Part shown: positions 16,474 through 24,690 of the stretch, piece after piece
Position numbering within the stretch: the stretch's first letter is position 1
Layout: every line of letters begins with the position of its first letter
Origin: CAZTHM01 sp041946825
GTDB taxonomy: Bacteria; Acidobacteriota; Terriglobia; UBA7540
Length of the DNA: 64,000 bases
Assembly (NCBI GenBank): GCA_041946825.1
Contig: JBHGBD010000001.1
Coordinates: forward strand, 1 to 64,000
Direction of reading: 5' to 3'
Position numbers and translations under genes: made by a program
Notes under the pieces: model-generated
The model's database searches: none
What the model was told of the DNA's origin: nothing
Seen by the model: the letters and a program-made list of their open reading frames with translations, nothing else

Positions 16474-16502
16474 CGAGATATCACAAACAGTTCTAACATG
16501 AT

Positions 16503-16542
16503 CCCGGCCTGGAGTATTGCTCCTGGCCGGGTTTTGTTTTTT
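16503..16542 (+). terminator. Rho-independent terminator of the ribosomal cluster
   Basis: CCCGGCC (16503-16509) pairs with GGCCGGG (16525-16531), one T-T mismatch, then GGAG/CTCC, with a 5-nt loop TATTG. TTTTGTTTTTT follows. The very stable stem plus U tract is a textbook intrinsic terminator, 30 nt after the rplQ stop. Confidence 0.95.
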
Positions 16543-16545
16543 CGA

Positions 16546-17745
16546 ATGTCTGCCGATTCTGTTCCTGCGTCCGACACCAAGCCGCGTCCGTCATCGGCCC
16601 TGCCTCGAAATGTCCAAGCTTTGGGTTGGGTGGCGTTTTTCAACGACACCGCAACGGAGATGAGCTATTGGTTGCTTCCCCAGTTCATGGTGACCATCCT
16701 CGGGGCAGGGCCTATAGCTTTCGGGTTGATGGAAGGCGCCGCCGAAACCATGGCAAGTTTCGGGAAGCTGATTTCCGGGACGCTTTCCGACCGCCTGCGC
16801 CGCCGCAAACCGCTCGTTGCCACGGGCTATACGGCTGCCAACCTTGCCAAGCCGCTCCTTGCATTGGCGCAATCATGGGGCCAGGTTTTCTGGATCCGCT
16901 TTATCGATCGCGCGGCGAAAGGCTTCCGCGCAGCGCCACGTGACGCCCTCATGGCTGAATCCGTTCCGCCCGGGAAGCGAGGGGCAGCCTTCGGATTTCG
17001 TCAATCCATGGATTCGGCAGGGGCCTTTGTCGGCCCGCTCGCGGCGGTTCTGCTTCTCCCAGTCTTTCTCGGGAACGTCCGCTACGTTTTCTGGGCGGCG
17101 AGTCTGCCGGGCTTGGCCAGCATCCTCTTGGCATGGTTTGCCGTTCGGGAAATTCGGCCAGCGGATCTCCCCTCGGGAGTTGACCGGCCGAGATTGCTGG
17201 ACGCCCTGCGAGGCAGCGACCGTCGGCTGTTGGTGATCCTGTTTGCGGTGGCCCTTTTTTCTCTCGGCAATTCTTCGGACCTATTCCTGATTTTGCGCGC
17301 TCAAAACCTGGGTGTACGCGGGGAACTTGCGCCAATACTGGGCCTGATTTTCAACTTGGTTTATACCTTCCTCAGTTGGCCCATTGGAAAACTCTCGGAC
17401 CGGATTCCGCGGCGCGGGCTCATCGTGCTTGGGTATGTGATCTATTCCGGAGTCTATTTCGGATTTGCCCGCACGCACTCCGCTCAGATTGTCTGGCTGT
17501 TAATGCCGCTTTACGGTCTCTACTACGCGCTTACGGAGGGTGTCCTCAAGGCCTGGATCAGCGACCTCGTCCCCAGCCACTCTCGAGCTTCAGTTTTCGG
17601 ATTGTTCCACTGGGTTGTCGGTGTGACCGCTTTTCCGGCAAGTCTTTTCGCCGGCTGGCTCTGGCAGCATTACGCGCCCGCGATTCCCTTCTACTTTTCA
17701 GGAATCTTGGCTTTATTCTCAGCGTTCTTGCTCGCAGTCGCTTGA
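16546..17745 (+). CDS. MFS transporter
   Basis: Membrane protein of about 12 hydrophobic segments, 399 aa. The MFS loop 2-3 motif is visible as GTLSDRLRRRKPLV and again as GKLSDRIPRRGLIVLG in the second half. RFIDRAAKGFRAAPRDALMAESVPPGKRGAAFG is typical of a subgroup of MFS proteins of unknown substrate. An in-frame ATG at 16498 lies upstream, but using it would place the terminator stem inside the coding region, so the ATG at 16546 just after the U tract is preferred. The 3' end overlaps the convergent VanZ-like gene by 55 nt. Substrate not predictable. Confidence 0.85.
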   Translation: MSADSVPASDTKPRPSSALPRNVQALGWVAFFNDTATEMSYWLLPQFMVTILGAGPIAFGLMEGAAETMASFGKLISGTLSDRLRRRKPLVATGYTAANLAKPLLALAQSWGQVFWIRFIDRAAKGFRAAPRDALMAESVPPGKRGAAFGFRQSMDSAGAFVGPLAAVLLLPVFLGNVRYVFWAASLPGLASILLAWFAVREIRPADLPSGVDRPRLLDALRGSDRRLLVILFAVALFSLGNSSDLFLILRAQNLGVRGELAPILGLIFNLVYTFLSWPIGKLSDRIPRRGLIVLGYVIYSGVYFGFARTHSAQIVWLLMPLYGLYYALTEGVLKAWISDLVPSHSRASVFGLFHWVVGVTAFPASLFAGWLWQHYAPAIPFYFSGILALFSAFLLAVA

Positions 17746-18245
17746 ATTTCTTGAACGGCACGCGCGTCATTCTTGGGAGTGAACAGGCGGTGCCGAAGGT
17801 AGATCACGAGCATCCCAATTCCCGCGCCGGAGGTGTCAATCCCACAATCAAGCAGCGACGCCCCGCGGCCCGGTACGAACCACTGGTGAAGTTCATCGGT
17901 CAGCGAATAACCTGCAGCTATGGCGAAACCCATGAGCGCGGTGCGTAACCGCCATGATAAATCGCGCCCGCCACGCAGAGAGCCGTACAGCAGTAAGGCA
18001 AATAGTGCGTATTCACTGACATGGGCTAGCTTTCGGACAAGATTATGTACCGACTGGAAAGTTGCCGGGGAAAGAGAGATGTGCAGGAAATCAAGGACCT
18101 GATGTAGGAGCCAGGATGTGAACGAACCGCCATAGGTTCCTGTCGAGAAGTAGTAAATTGACGCGGCCCACGCAACCGTGGTTGCCCACCAGAGGTATCC
18201 ATGGAGTGAGCGCTCGGCAGACGAGGTGGCGGACGGGCTATTCAA
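17691..18245 (-). CDS. VanZ-like family membrane protein
   Basis: About 184 aa with four hydrophobic segments and the VanZ-family pattern: KLAHVSEYALFALLLYGSLR, then SLTDELHQWFVPGRGASLLDCGIDTSGAGIG. VanZ of Enterococcus gives low-level teicoplanin resistance, but most family members are uncharacterised envelope proteins. The start is uncertain: an ATG at 18326 would overlap guaB by 89 nt, whereas TTG at 18245 overlaps the guaB stop by only 8 nt. It is downstream of guaB on the same strand. Confidence 0.75.
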   Translation of the reverse strand: MNSPSATSSAERSLHGYLWWATTVAWAASIYYFSTGTYGGSFTSWLLHQVLDFLHISLSPATFQSVHNLVRKLAHVSEYALFALLLYGSLRGGRDLSWRLRTALMGFAIAAGYSLTDELHQWFVPGRGASLLDCGIDTSGAGIGMLVIYLRHRLFTPKNDARAVQEIQATASKNAENKAKIPEK

Positions 18246-19695
18246 GCCGGTAGTTGGGTGCTTCCTTCGTGATGATGACGTCGTGGACGTGGCTCTCACG
18301 CAGGCCGGCGCTGGTGATCCGAACAAAGCGGGCGCGCTGCTGAAGCTCGTCGATCGTAGGGCACCCGCAATAGCCCATACCGGAGCGCAGCCCGCCCACG
18401 AGCTGCGTCACCATCTCCGCAAGCAGCCCTTTGTAAGGTACCCGCCCCTCGATCCCTTCGGCAACTAGCTTGGAAACTTCGCCTTCCTGTGCGTAGCGAT
18501 CGCCCGATCCCGCAGCCATGGCGGCGATCGAGCCCATGCCTCGGTAGGATTTGAACGTGCGGCCTTGATAAAGGATCGTCTCGCCAGGGCTCTCTTCGGT
18601 TCCGGCGAAAAGGCTGCCGATCATGACGGAACTGGCCCCAGCGGCAATCGCTTTAGTGACGTCTCCGGAGAACTTGACGCCGCCGTCGGCGATGATGGGA
18701 ACGCCTGCCTGGCGCCCCACGCGAGCGCATTCGGCGACAGCGGTCAACTGAGGTACGCCTGCGCCGGTAACAACCCGGGTCGTGCAAATCGAGCCGGGTC
18801 CAATCCCCACTTTTACACCATCAACGCCAAGCTGAATCAGGTCGCAAGCGCCGTCTGCGGTGGCGACGTTTCCTGCCACCACATCCACTTCGGGGAGTCT
18901 CGCCTTGAGCGTCCGCACGGCCTCCAATACGCGCGACGAATGGCCGTGCGCCGTGTCCACGACGATAACGTCCACCTTGTTTTTCACGAGTTCCTGGGCG
19001 CGCTCCAGATAATCCCCCGTCGCCCCTACCGCCGCACCCACACGCAGGCGGCCATGCTGGTCTTTGGCCGCATTCGGGTACTTAATTCTTTTTTGGATAT
19101 CCTTGACGGTTATAAGCCCCTTGAGGTTGAAATTGTCGTCGACGACCAGCAGTTTCTCCACGCGATGCCGGTGAAGGATTTCTTCGGCGTCATCCAATGT
19201 CGTTCCCACTGGAACCGTCACGAGATTCTGCTTGGTCATCACCTGCTCGACGGGCAAGTCGAAGCGCGACTCGAACCGCAAGTCGCGGTTGGTCAGTATG
19301 CCGACGAGTTTTCCGTTGCGCGTTACGGGGACACCGGAGATTTTGTACCGCTTCATGATTTCCAGCGCGTCGGCGATGTGGCTATCAGGTGGAATCGTGA
19401 CCGGATCCACGATCATTCCGCTTTCCGACCGCTTGACTTTGTCGATCTCGGTTGCCTGCTGGGCAATCGGCATGGTGCGATGCATGATCCCGATTCCGCC
19501 CTGCTGCGCAAGCGCGATGGCGAGGCGTGATTCCGTAACCGTGTCCATCGCCGCACTGACGATGGGAATGTTCAAAGAAATATTGCGCGTGAATTTCGTG
19601 CGCGTGTCGACTTGCGCGGGGAGTACGGCGGATTTGGCGGGCAGCAAGAGCACATCATCGAATGTCAATCCCTCCGGAATCGGGCCGTCCAGCAT
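18238..19695 (-). CDS. guaB: Inosine-5'-monophosphate dehydrogenase
   Basis: Oxidises IMP to XMP with NAD+, the committed step of GMP synthesis. The 485-aa protein has the N-terminal TIM-barrel part (GLTFDDVLLLPAKS; IVSAAMDTVTESRLAIALAQ) and a CBS pair at about 90-205. The catalytic loop is GIGPGSICTTRVVTGAGVPQ with the active-site Cys in SICTT. GGVKFSGDVTKAIAAGASSVMIG and SYRGMGSIAAM (IMP binding) follow. Complete. A good promoter lies upstream. Confidence 0.98.
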   Translation of the reverse strand: MLDGPIPEGLTFDDVLLLPAKSAVLPAQVDTRTKFTRNISLNIPIVSAAMDTVTESRLAIALAQQGGIGIMHRTMPIAQQATEIDKVKRSESGMIVDPVTIPPDSHIADALEIMKRYKISGVPVTRNGKLVGILTNRDLRFESRFDLPVEQVMTKQNLVTVPVGTTLDDAEEILHRHRVEKLLVVDDNFNLKGLITVKDIQKRIKYPNAAKDQHGRLRVGAAVGATGDYLERAQELVKNKVDVIVVDTAHGHSSRVLEAVRTLKARLPEVDVVAGNVATADGACDLIQLGVDGVKVGIGPGSICTTRVVTGAGVPQLTAVAECARVGRQAGVPIIADGGVKFSGDVTKAIAAGASSVMIGSLFAGTEESPGETILYQGRTFKSYRGMGSIAAMAAGSGDRYAQEGEVSKLVAEGIEGRVPYKGLLAEMVTQLVGGLRSGMGYCGCPTIDELQQRARFVRITSAGLRESHVHDVIITKEAPNYRLE

Positions 19696-19739
19696 GGCGC
19701 CTCCCTCGGTGAAGTGTCCGATCGAAAGTTGAACTTCTG

Positions 19740-19768
19740 ATTCTATTCGGCCCTCTGTTAAGCGTCAA
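19740..19768 (-). promoter_or_regulatory. Predicted sigma70-type promoter for guaB
   Basis: Read on the minus strand: TTGACG, exactly 17 nt, then TAGAAT. The -10 box ends 45 nt upstream of the guaB ATG. The box match and ideal spacing make it likely; no transcription data are available. Confidence 0.7.
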
Positions 19769-19885
19769 GCAACGATTGTTCCACCAGGGACGAGGCGGAA
19801 TCGAACGGCAGCTGCATTTCAGGGTCAGAGTATAATGCCCGGTGCAGAATGGCCGCGAGTGCCTGCGGCAATGAGAGAGGTGATT

Positions 19886-22525
19886 ATGAAGTGTCGATTG
19901 GCCGGCTTCTTCCTTTTGAGCTTCGTTCTTTGCGCCATTGTGTCTGTCACTCTCTTCGCCCGCGAGCAGAATGCCTCGCTGAGACTCAGCGAAGGATGGG
20001 CGCTTCGGTCTTCCGCCGAGGTCCCTGAGAAGGGAGAAGTTTTGTCTACGCCGCAATTCTCACCGGTCGGTTGGCAGCACATCTCTGTCCCCACGACGGT
20101 CCTTGCGGCGCTCGTCCGAAACGGAGCTTATCCCGACCCCTATTTCGGGATGAACCTGCGCTCCATCCCGGGCGCGAGCTATCCCATCGCGCAAAATTTC
20201 TCCAATCGCCCGATGCCAGAAGAAAGTCCTTTTCGTGTGCCCTGGTGGTTCAGGAGTGAATTCACCATCCCGAACGAATACCGGGGGAAGACCCTCTGGC
20301 TCCACTTCGACGGAATTAACTTTCGGGCCAACGTCTGGCTGAATGGGAAGCAAATCGCGGATTCGAACGACGTCGCCGGCGCGTTTCGCATTTTCGAGTT
20401 CGATGTAACCGGGATTGCGAAGGTGGGCCAGCGGAATGCCCTCGCAGTTGAGGTATTCCCACCACAGGCGAATGACCTTGCGATCACCTGGGTGGATTGG
20501 AACCCCGCGCCGCCAGACAAAGACATGGGTCTTTATCGCGATGTCTACCTGAGTGCGAGCGGCCCGGTGGCGCTCCGCTGGCCGCACGTGGTCAGCAAGC
20601 TTGATCTCCCCGATCTTCAGAAGGCGCACCTCACGGTGAGCGCTGAGCTTCGCAACGCAACTGAGCACGCCGTGAAGGGAACGCTGGAAGGCGAAATCGA
20701 TAAAATCAGGTTCGCGCAGGAAGTGGAATTGGGTGCGCACGAGACCCGGGTCGTAAAATTCAGCCCAGACAAGTTCTCACAATTGAACATTTCCCAGCCT
20801 CGACTCTGGTGGCCGGCAAAGCTCGGGCCACAAAACCTGTATACCTGCATGCTGAAGTTCGAGACAGAACGCAATGTTTCCGACCGTGCCACCGTCAACT
20901 TTGGAATCCGGGAGGTCACGTCAGAATTGAACGAAAAGGGCTACCGCGTCTTCAAGGTCAACGGCAAGAACATCCTGATTCGAGGAGCGGGTTGGGCCCC
21001 GGACATGATGCTACGGACCGACCCGGCGCGGCAGGAAGCGGAACTCGGTTATGTCCTCGACATGAACCTTAATACCGTTCGCTTGGAAGGTAAGCTTGAG
21101 GACGAGCACTTCCTCGAGATCTGTGACCGTCGCGGGATTCTCCTGCAGGCCGGCTGGTGCTGTTGCGACCATTGGGAGAAATGGAAGAACTGGAAAGACG
21201 AAGACTACACGATTTCGGCAGAATCGCTGAAGGATCAGATTCGCCGCCTGCGCAGCCATCCCAGCCTGTTCGACTGGCTTAACGGAAGCGACGGCCCGCC
21301 ACCCCCGACAGTGGAGGAAACCTACATCAAGATTCTGACGAACTACGATTGGCCGAATCCATTCCAATCCTCGGCAACTCAAAAGACTACGACCGTGAGT
21401 GGCCAGACTGGCCTGAAGATGACAGGCCCGTATGAATACGTCGCCCCTTCCTACTGGCTGACCGATACCTCACGCGGTGGGGCTTTTGGCTACAACACGG
21501 AAACCGGCCCTGGCCCGGCAGTACCGCCTTTTGAGAGCCTGCGTCTGATGTTACCCAGAGAACACCTGTGGCCAATCGACGAGTTCTGGGATTTCCATGC
21601 TGGCGGCGGTGCATTCAAAAACCTGAACGTCTTCAGCGAAGCGCTCAACGCGCGTTACGGTCAGGCTACCAGCGTAGAGGACTACGCCTGGAAGGCTCAA
21701 CTTCAGGCTTACGAAGGCGAGCGCGCAATGTTTGAGGCCTTCGGGCGCAACAAATACACCGCCACGGGAGTGATTCAGTGGATGCTCAATAACGCCTGGC
21801 CGTCGCTGATCTGGCATCTCTACGATTACTATTTGCGTCCCGCGGGAGGATATTTCGGCACCAAGAAGGCCTGTGAGCCATTGCACGTCCAATATTCGTA
21901 CGATGACCGATCCATTGTCGTGGTGAACAGCCTCTATGAGGATTTCAAGAAAATGAAAGTGACGGCCCGTGTGCTGAACATGGACATGGGCGAGAGGTTT
22001 AAGAAAGAATCTGATCTCGATGTCGAGCCCGACAGCAGCACGAAGGTATTTTCCATCCCGGAGCTTCAAAATTTGAGTACGACCTACTTCCTCAAACTAA
22101 CCCTTAACGACGCCGCCGGCAAAACCATCAGCTCGAACTTCTACTGGCTGTCAACCAAGCCAGAAACACTGAACTGGGAGAAGTCTACCTGGTATTACAC
22201 ACCGACCAAGGCGTTCGCTGACTACACGGCGCTCCAGACCCTGCCTAAGGTTCGGTTGAAGGTGGCAAGCGTGAGCGAGAGCAAACGCGGCGAAGGGTTG
22301 GCGCGTGTCACTGTCGCAAACCAAGGTCCGAGCCTGGCCTTGTCGGTCCATCTCAAGATTGTCAAGGGCAAAGGTGGGGAAGAACTCCTGCCGATCATCT
22401 GGGAGGACAACTACTTTACTCTTCTTCCGGGTGAGTCACGCGTGGTTCATGCAAGATATCGTCCGGCCGACCTGAAAGGAGCAGAGCCTGTCGTCGACGT
22501 CGATGGGTGGAACGTTGCGCAGTAA
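19886..22525 (+). CDS. Secreted GH2 exo-beta-D-glucosaminidase-like enzyme
   Basis: GH2 enzyme of 879 aa with a Sec signal peptide (MKCRLAGFFLLSFVLCAIVS, cleavage probably after ...VTLFA). Order: jelly-roll sugar-binding domain (WLHFDGINFRANVWLNGKQ), immunoglobulin-like domain, TIM barrel, C-terminal beta domains. The acid/base position reads WLNGSDG with Asp (about D469) instead of the usual Glu. The nucleophile region reads NTETGPG (E about 539). Asp at the acid/base position is known for CsxA-type exo-chitosanases, which release glucosamine from chitosan ends. TATAAT at 19831-19836 contains an upstream in-frame ATG (19835), so the later ATG after GAGAGAGG is chosen. Substrate is an inference from subfamily features. 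Confidence 0.85.
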   Translation: MKCRLAGFFLLSFVLCAIVSVTLFAREQNASLRLSEGWALRSSAEVPEKGEVLSTPQFSPVGWQHISVPTTVLAALVRNGAYPDPYFGMNLRSIPGASYPIAQNFSNRPMPEESPFRVPWWFRSEFTIPNEYRGKTLWLHFDGINFRANVWLNGKQIADSNDVAGAFRIFEFDVTGIAKVGQRNALAVEVFPPQANDLAITWVDWNPAPPDKDMGLYRDVYLSASGPVALRWPHVVSKLDLPDLQKAHLTVSAELRNATEHAVKGTLEGEIDKIRFAQEVELGAHETRVVKFSPDKFSQLNISQPRLWWPAKLGPQNLYTCMLKFETERNVSDRATVNFGIREVTSELNEKGYRVFKVNGKNILIRGAGWAPDMMLRTDPARQEAELGYVLDMNLNTVRLEGKLEDEHFLEICDRRGILLQAGWCCCDHWEKWKNWKDEDYTISAESLKDQIRRLRSHPSLFDWLNGSDGPPPPTVEETYIKILTNYDWPNPFQSSATQKTTTVSGQTGLKMTGPYEYVAPSYWLTDTSRGGAFGYNTETGPGPAVPPFESLRLMLPREHLWPIDEFWDFHAGGGAFKNLNVFSEALNARYGQATSVEDYAWKAQLQAYEGERAMFEAFGRNKYTATGVIQWMLNNAWPSLIWHLYDYYLRPAGGYFGTKKACEPLHVQYSYDDRSIVVVNSLYEDFKKMKVTARVLNMDMGERFKKESDLDVEPDSSTKVFSIPELQNLSTTYFLKLTLNDAAGKTISSNFYWLSTKPETLNWEKSTWYYTPTKAFADYTALQTLPKVRLKVASVSESKRGEGLARVTVANQGPSLALSVHLKIVKGKGGEELLPIIWEDNYFTLLPGESRVVHARYRPADLKGAEPVVDVDGWNVAQ

Positions 22526-22592
22526 GTCGGGGACTACGCAAAAAACGTTGAAGGATAGCGGGGCATCGGTCAGGCACGCCCTGCCGTGCCGA

Positions 22593-22898
22593 CTACCACA
22601 GGGCTTTAGTGATGCCCTTGCCCACGGCTTTGGTCCCGCGTGCCACAAGGCCGGGAGTGGCCTTCACACCGCTGCCGACCGCCACAACGCCGCTCTTGGT
22701 CGCGCCACCTGTCGCCTTTCCGACCGTGGCCACGCCCGACCCCGTCGCTTGTGCGGCGTCGGCAGTCGTTTGGGCGACGACCACCGTGCCGTTACTGATC
22801 TTCTTGCCCGCATAGCGGATGGCTCCAGCCTGCGCGTCCTGCGTCCCCCAGGCAAGCATCAGGGCGCCCAAGAAGAATGAGAGAATCGTGTATCGCAT
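22593..22898 (-). CDS. Small secreted Gly/Ala-rich protein, unknown
   Basis: 101 aa, not recognised. It has a clear signal peptide (MRYTILSFFLGALMLAWGTQDAQA) and then a mature part of about 77 residues made mainly of Gly, Ala, Val, Thr and Lys with loose repeats (GSGVATVGKATGGATKSGVVAVGSGVKA). GGAGG lies 6 nt before the ATG, which supports real translation. It lies convergent to the GH2 gene and divergent from tldD. Such composition fits an amphipathic or surface-associated peptide, but no function can be assigned. Confidence 0.7.
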   Translation of the reverse strand: MRYTILSFFLGALMLAWGTQDAQAGAIRYAGKKISNGTVVVAQTTADAAQATGSGVATVGKATGGATKSGVVAVGSGVKATPGLVARGTKAVGKGITKALW

Positions 22899-23033
22899 CC
22901 TGAACCTCCTTCATCACTCGCGGGTCGTGAATTAGCTGGAGTTTCGACCGCAACCCAATTTGCTTTCATTTCCTTTAGACGCTCTTTACATTCGAAAGGT
23001 TGGCAAGCTGCTGTCAAGCTGCGGGGCTGAAAA

Positions 23034-23062
23034 TTGACACGATGATGGACGTGTGTTAGCTT
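23034..23062 (+). promoter_or_regulatory. Predicted sigma70-type promoter for tldD
   Basis: TTGACA, 17 nt, TAGCTT, ending 63 nt before the tldD ATG. The -35 box is perfect, the -10 box is moderate. A second TTGACA on the opposite strand (23012-23017) faces the small secreted gene but has no good -10 partner. Confidence 0.55.
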
Positions 23063-23125
23063 GAGATTCTCGGCATCGGACGGTCGAATCGACAAACGCG
23101 GCGCATCCTACCCTGAGAATCCACC

Positions 23126-24580
23126 ATGGCAAGCCGTGACAGTTTTTTCTTTGAGCGCTTAGGTCTCATGGAGCGGGATCTCGAACGCTACATTGCTGCT
23201 GCCCTCGCGGAAGGTGGGGACTACGCGGACCTCTATTTCGAGCACACGACGCGGTCGTCCATTCTCCTTGACGAGTCGCTGGTGAAGGGCGCCACCGAGG
23301 GCATCTCGATGGGTTGCGGCGTACGCGCGCTCGCCGGCGAGCAGACGGGCTATGCCTACACCGACGACCTGAATCCTGAACGTATCCTTAAGGCGGCGCG
23401 CATTGCCGCGCGCATTGCCAGCGGACCGGCACGCGTTTCAAGCATCGGGCTCACCACCATGGAGCCTGCACGGAACCTCTATCCCGTTGCACATCCCTCC
23501 ACCGACCGCGAACTGACCGAGAAGCTTGAGCTGGTATTCCGCGCTGACCGTGCAGCGAGAGGCTTCGATCCGCGGATTCGCGAGGTGCGGGTCAACTATA
23601 TCGATCAGGTTCGGCACGTCCTCGTGGCGGGCTCGGACGGACGCGTCGTCGTCGATTTCCAGCCCATGGTTCGCATGGGTGTTTTCACCATCGCACAAGA
23701 GAACGGCAAACTCCAGTCCGGCTCGAGCGGCGGCGGCGGCCGGGTGGGCCTCGAGTTTTTTCGAAACGCGAATTCGCCCGAATCATTCGCGCGCGAGGCT
23801 GCTCGACAGGCCATCGTACAACTTTCCGCGCAGGAAGCTCCGGCGGGAGAAATGGAAGTTGTACTTGGACCGGGCTGGCCGGGAATTCTCCTCCACGAAG
23901 CCATTGGACACGGACTCGAAGCTGACTTCAACCGCAAGGGAATTTCGGCGTTCAGCGGGCGAATCGGTCAGCGCGTGGCGTCCGAGAAGTGCACTGTTGT
24001 CGATGACGGGACAATTCCCAACCGTCGCGGATCGCTGAACGTGGACGACGAGGGGTCGCCCACCCAGAAGACCGTCCTAATTGAGGACGGCATCTTGCGC
24101 GGCTATCTGCAGGACCGCCTGAGTGCCTCGGTGATGAAATCCACTCGCACCGGAAACGGCCGGCGCGAGAGCTATGAGCACCTCCCCATGCCACGTATGA
24201 CCAATACTTACATGCTGGCGGGTGATGAAGAACCTCAGGAAATCATTCGCTCAGTCAAGCGCGGGCTCTATGCTTCTTATTTCGGTGGCGGCCAGGTGGA
24301 TATTACCAACGGAAAATTCGTTTTCTCAGCCTCAGAGGCCTATCTGATCGAAGACGGGAAAATTACCGCGCCCGTCAAGGGAGCAACGCTGATCGGTGAC
24401 GGCCCAACTGTCCTGACGCGCGTTACGGCAGTCGGGAATGATCTTCAACTCGACCCGGGCATCGGGACGTGCGGGAAAGACGGCCAGAGTGTGCCCGTGG
24501 GCGTAGGGATTCCGACTCTTAAGATCAGCCGGTTGACTGTAGGTGGAACCGCGCCACGTGGGGTACAAACGTTTCAATAA
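23126..24580 (+). CDS. tldD: Metalloprotease TldD
   Basis: TldD forms a complex with TldE/PmbA that degrades unfolded peptides; in enterobacteria the pair matures microcin B17 and degrades CcdA. The 484-aa protein has the zinc motif HEAIGH (about 257-262) in LLHEAIGHGLEADFNRKG and a later Cys in GIGTCGKDGQSVPVGVG. An internal ATG at 23168 (MERDLERYIAAALAEGGDYA) is an alternative start, as homologues often begin near there. The partner pmbA follows directly. A purine-rich/pyrimidine-rich spacer (24581-24690) separates them. Confidence 0.95.
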   Translation: MASRDSFFFERLGLMERDLERYIAAALAEGGDYADLYFEHTTRSSILLDESLVKGATEGISMGCGVRALAGEQTGYAYTDDLNPERILKAARIAARIASGPARVSSIGLTTMEPARNLYPVAHPSTDRELTEKLELVFRADRAARGFDPRIREVRVNYIDQVRHVLVAGSDGRVVVDFQPMVRMGVFTIAQENGKLQSGSSGGGGRVGLEFFRNANSPESFAREAARQAIVQLSAQEAPAGEMEVVLGPGWPGILLHEAIGHGLEADFNRKGISAFSGRIGQRVASEKCTVVDDGTIPNRRGSLNVDDEGSPTQKTVLIEDGILRGYLQDRLSASVMKSTRTGNGRRESYEHLPMPRMTNTYMLAGDEEPQEIIRSVKRGLYASYFGGGQVDITNGKFVFSASEAYLIEDGKITAPVKGATLIGDGPTVLTRVTAVGNDLQLDPGIGTCGKDGQSVPVGVGIPTLKISRLTVGGTAPRGVQTFQ

Positions 24581-24690
24581 AGGGTGAAGTGAAAAGGGTG
24601 AAGGATAAAAGCAAAGGAGAAGTTGAGTGTTAAGCAAACTTGACTCTTAGCTTTCTGGATCTTTCCTTTCCCCTTTAGATATTAGAGACG
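24581..24690 (+). other. tldD-pmbA spacer with purine and pyrimidine arms
   Basis: Non-coding. The first half is almost pure purine (AGGGTGAAGTGAAAAGGG and similar), the second half pyrimidine-rich ending TTTCCTTTCCCCTTT. The two halves can form a long imperfect hairpin on the transcript. It may be a processing or partial termination site that sets the TldD:PmbA ratio; this is inference only. Confidence 0.35.
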
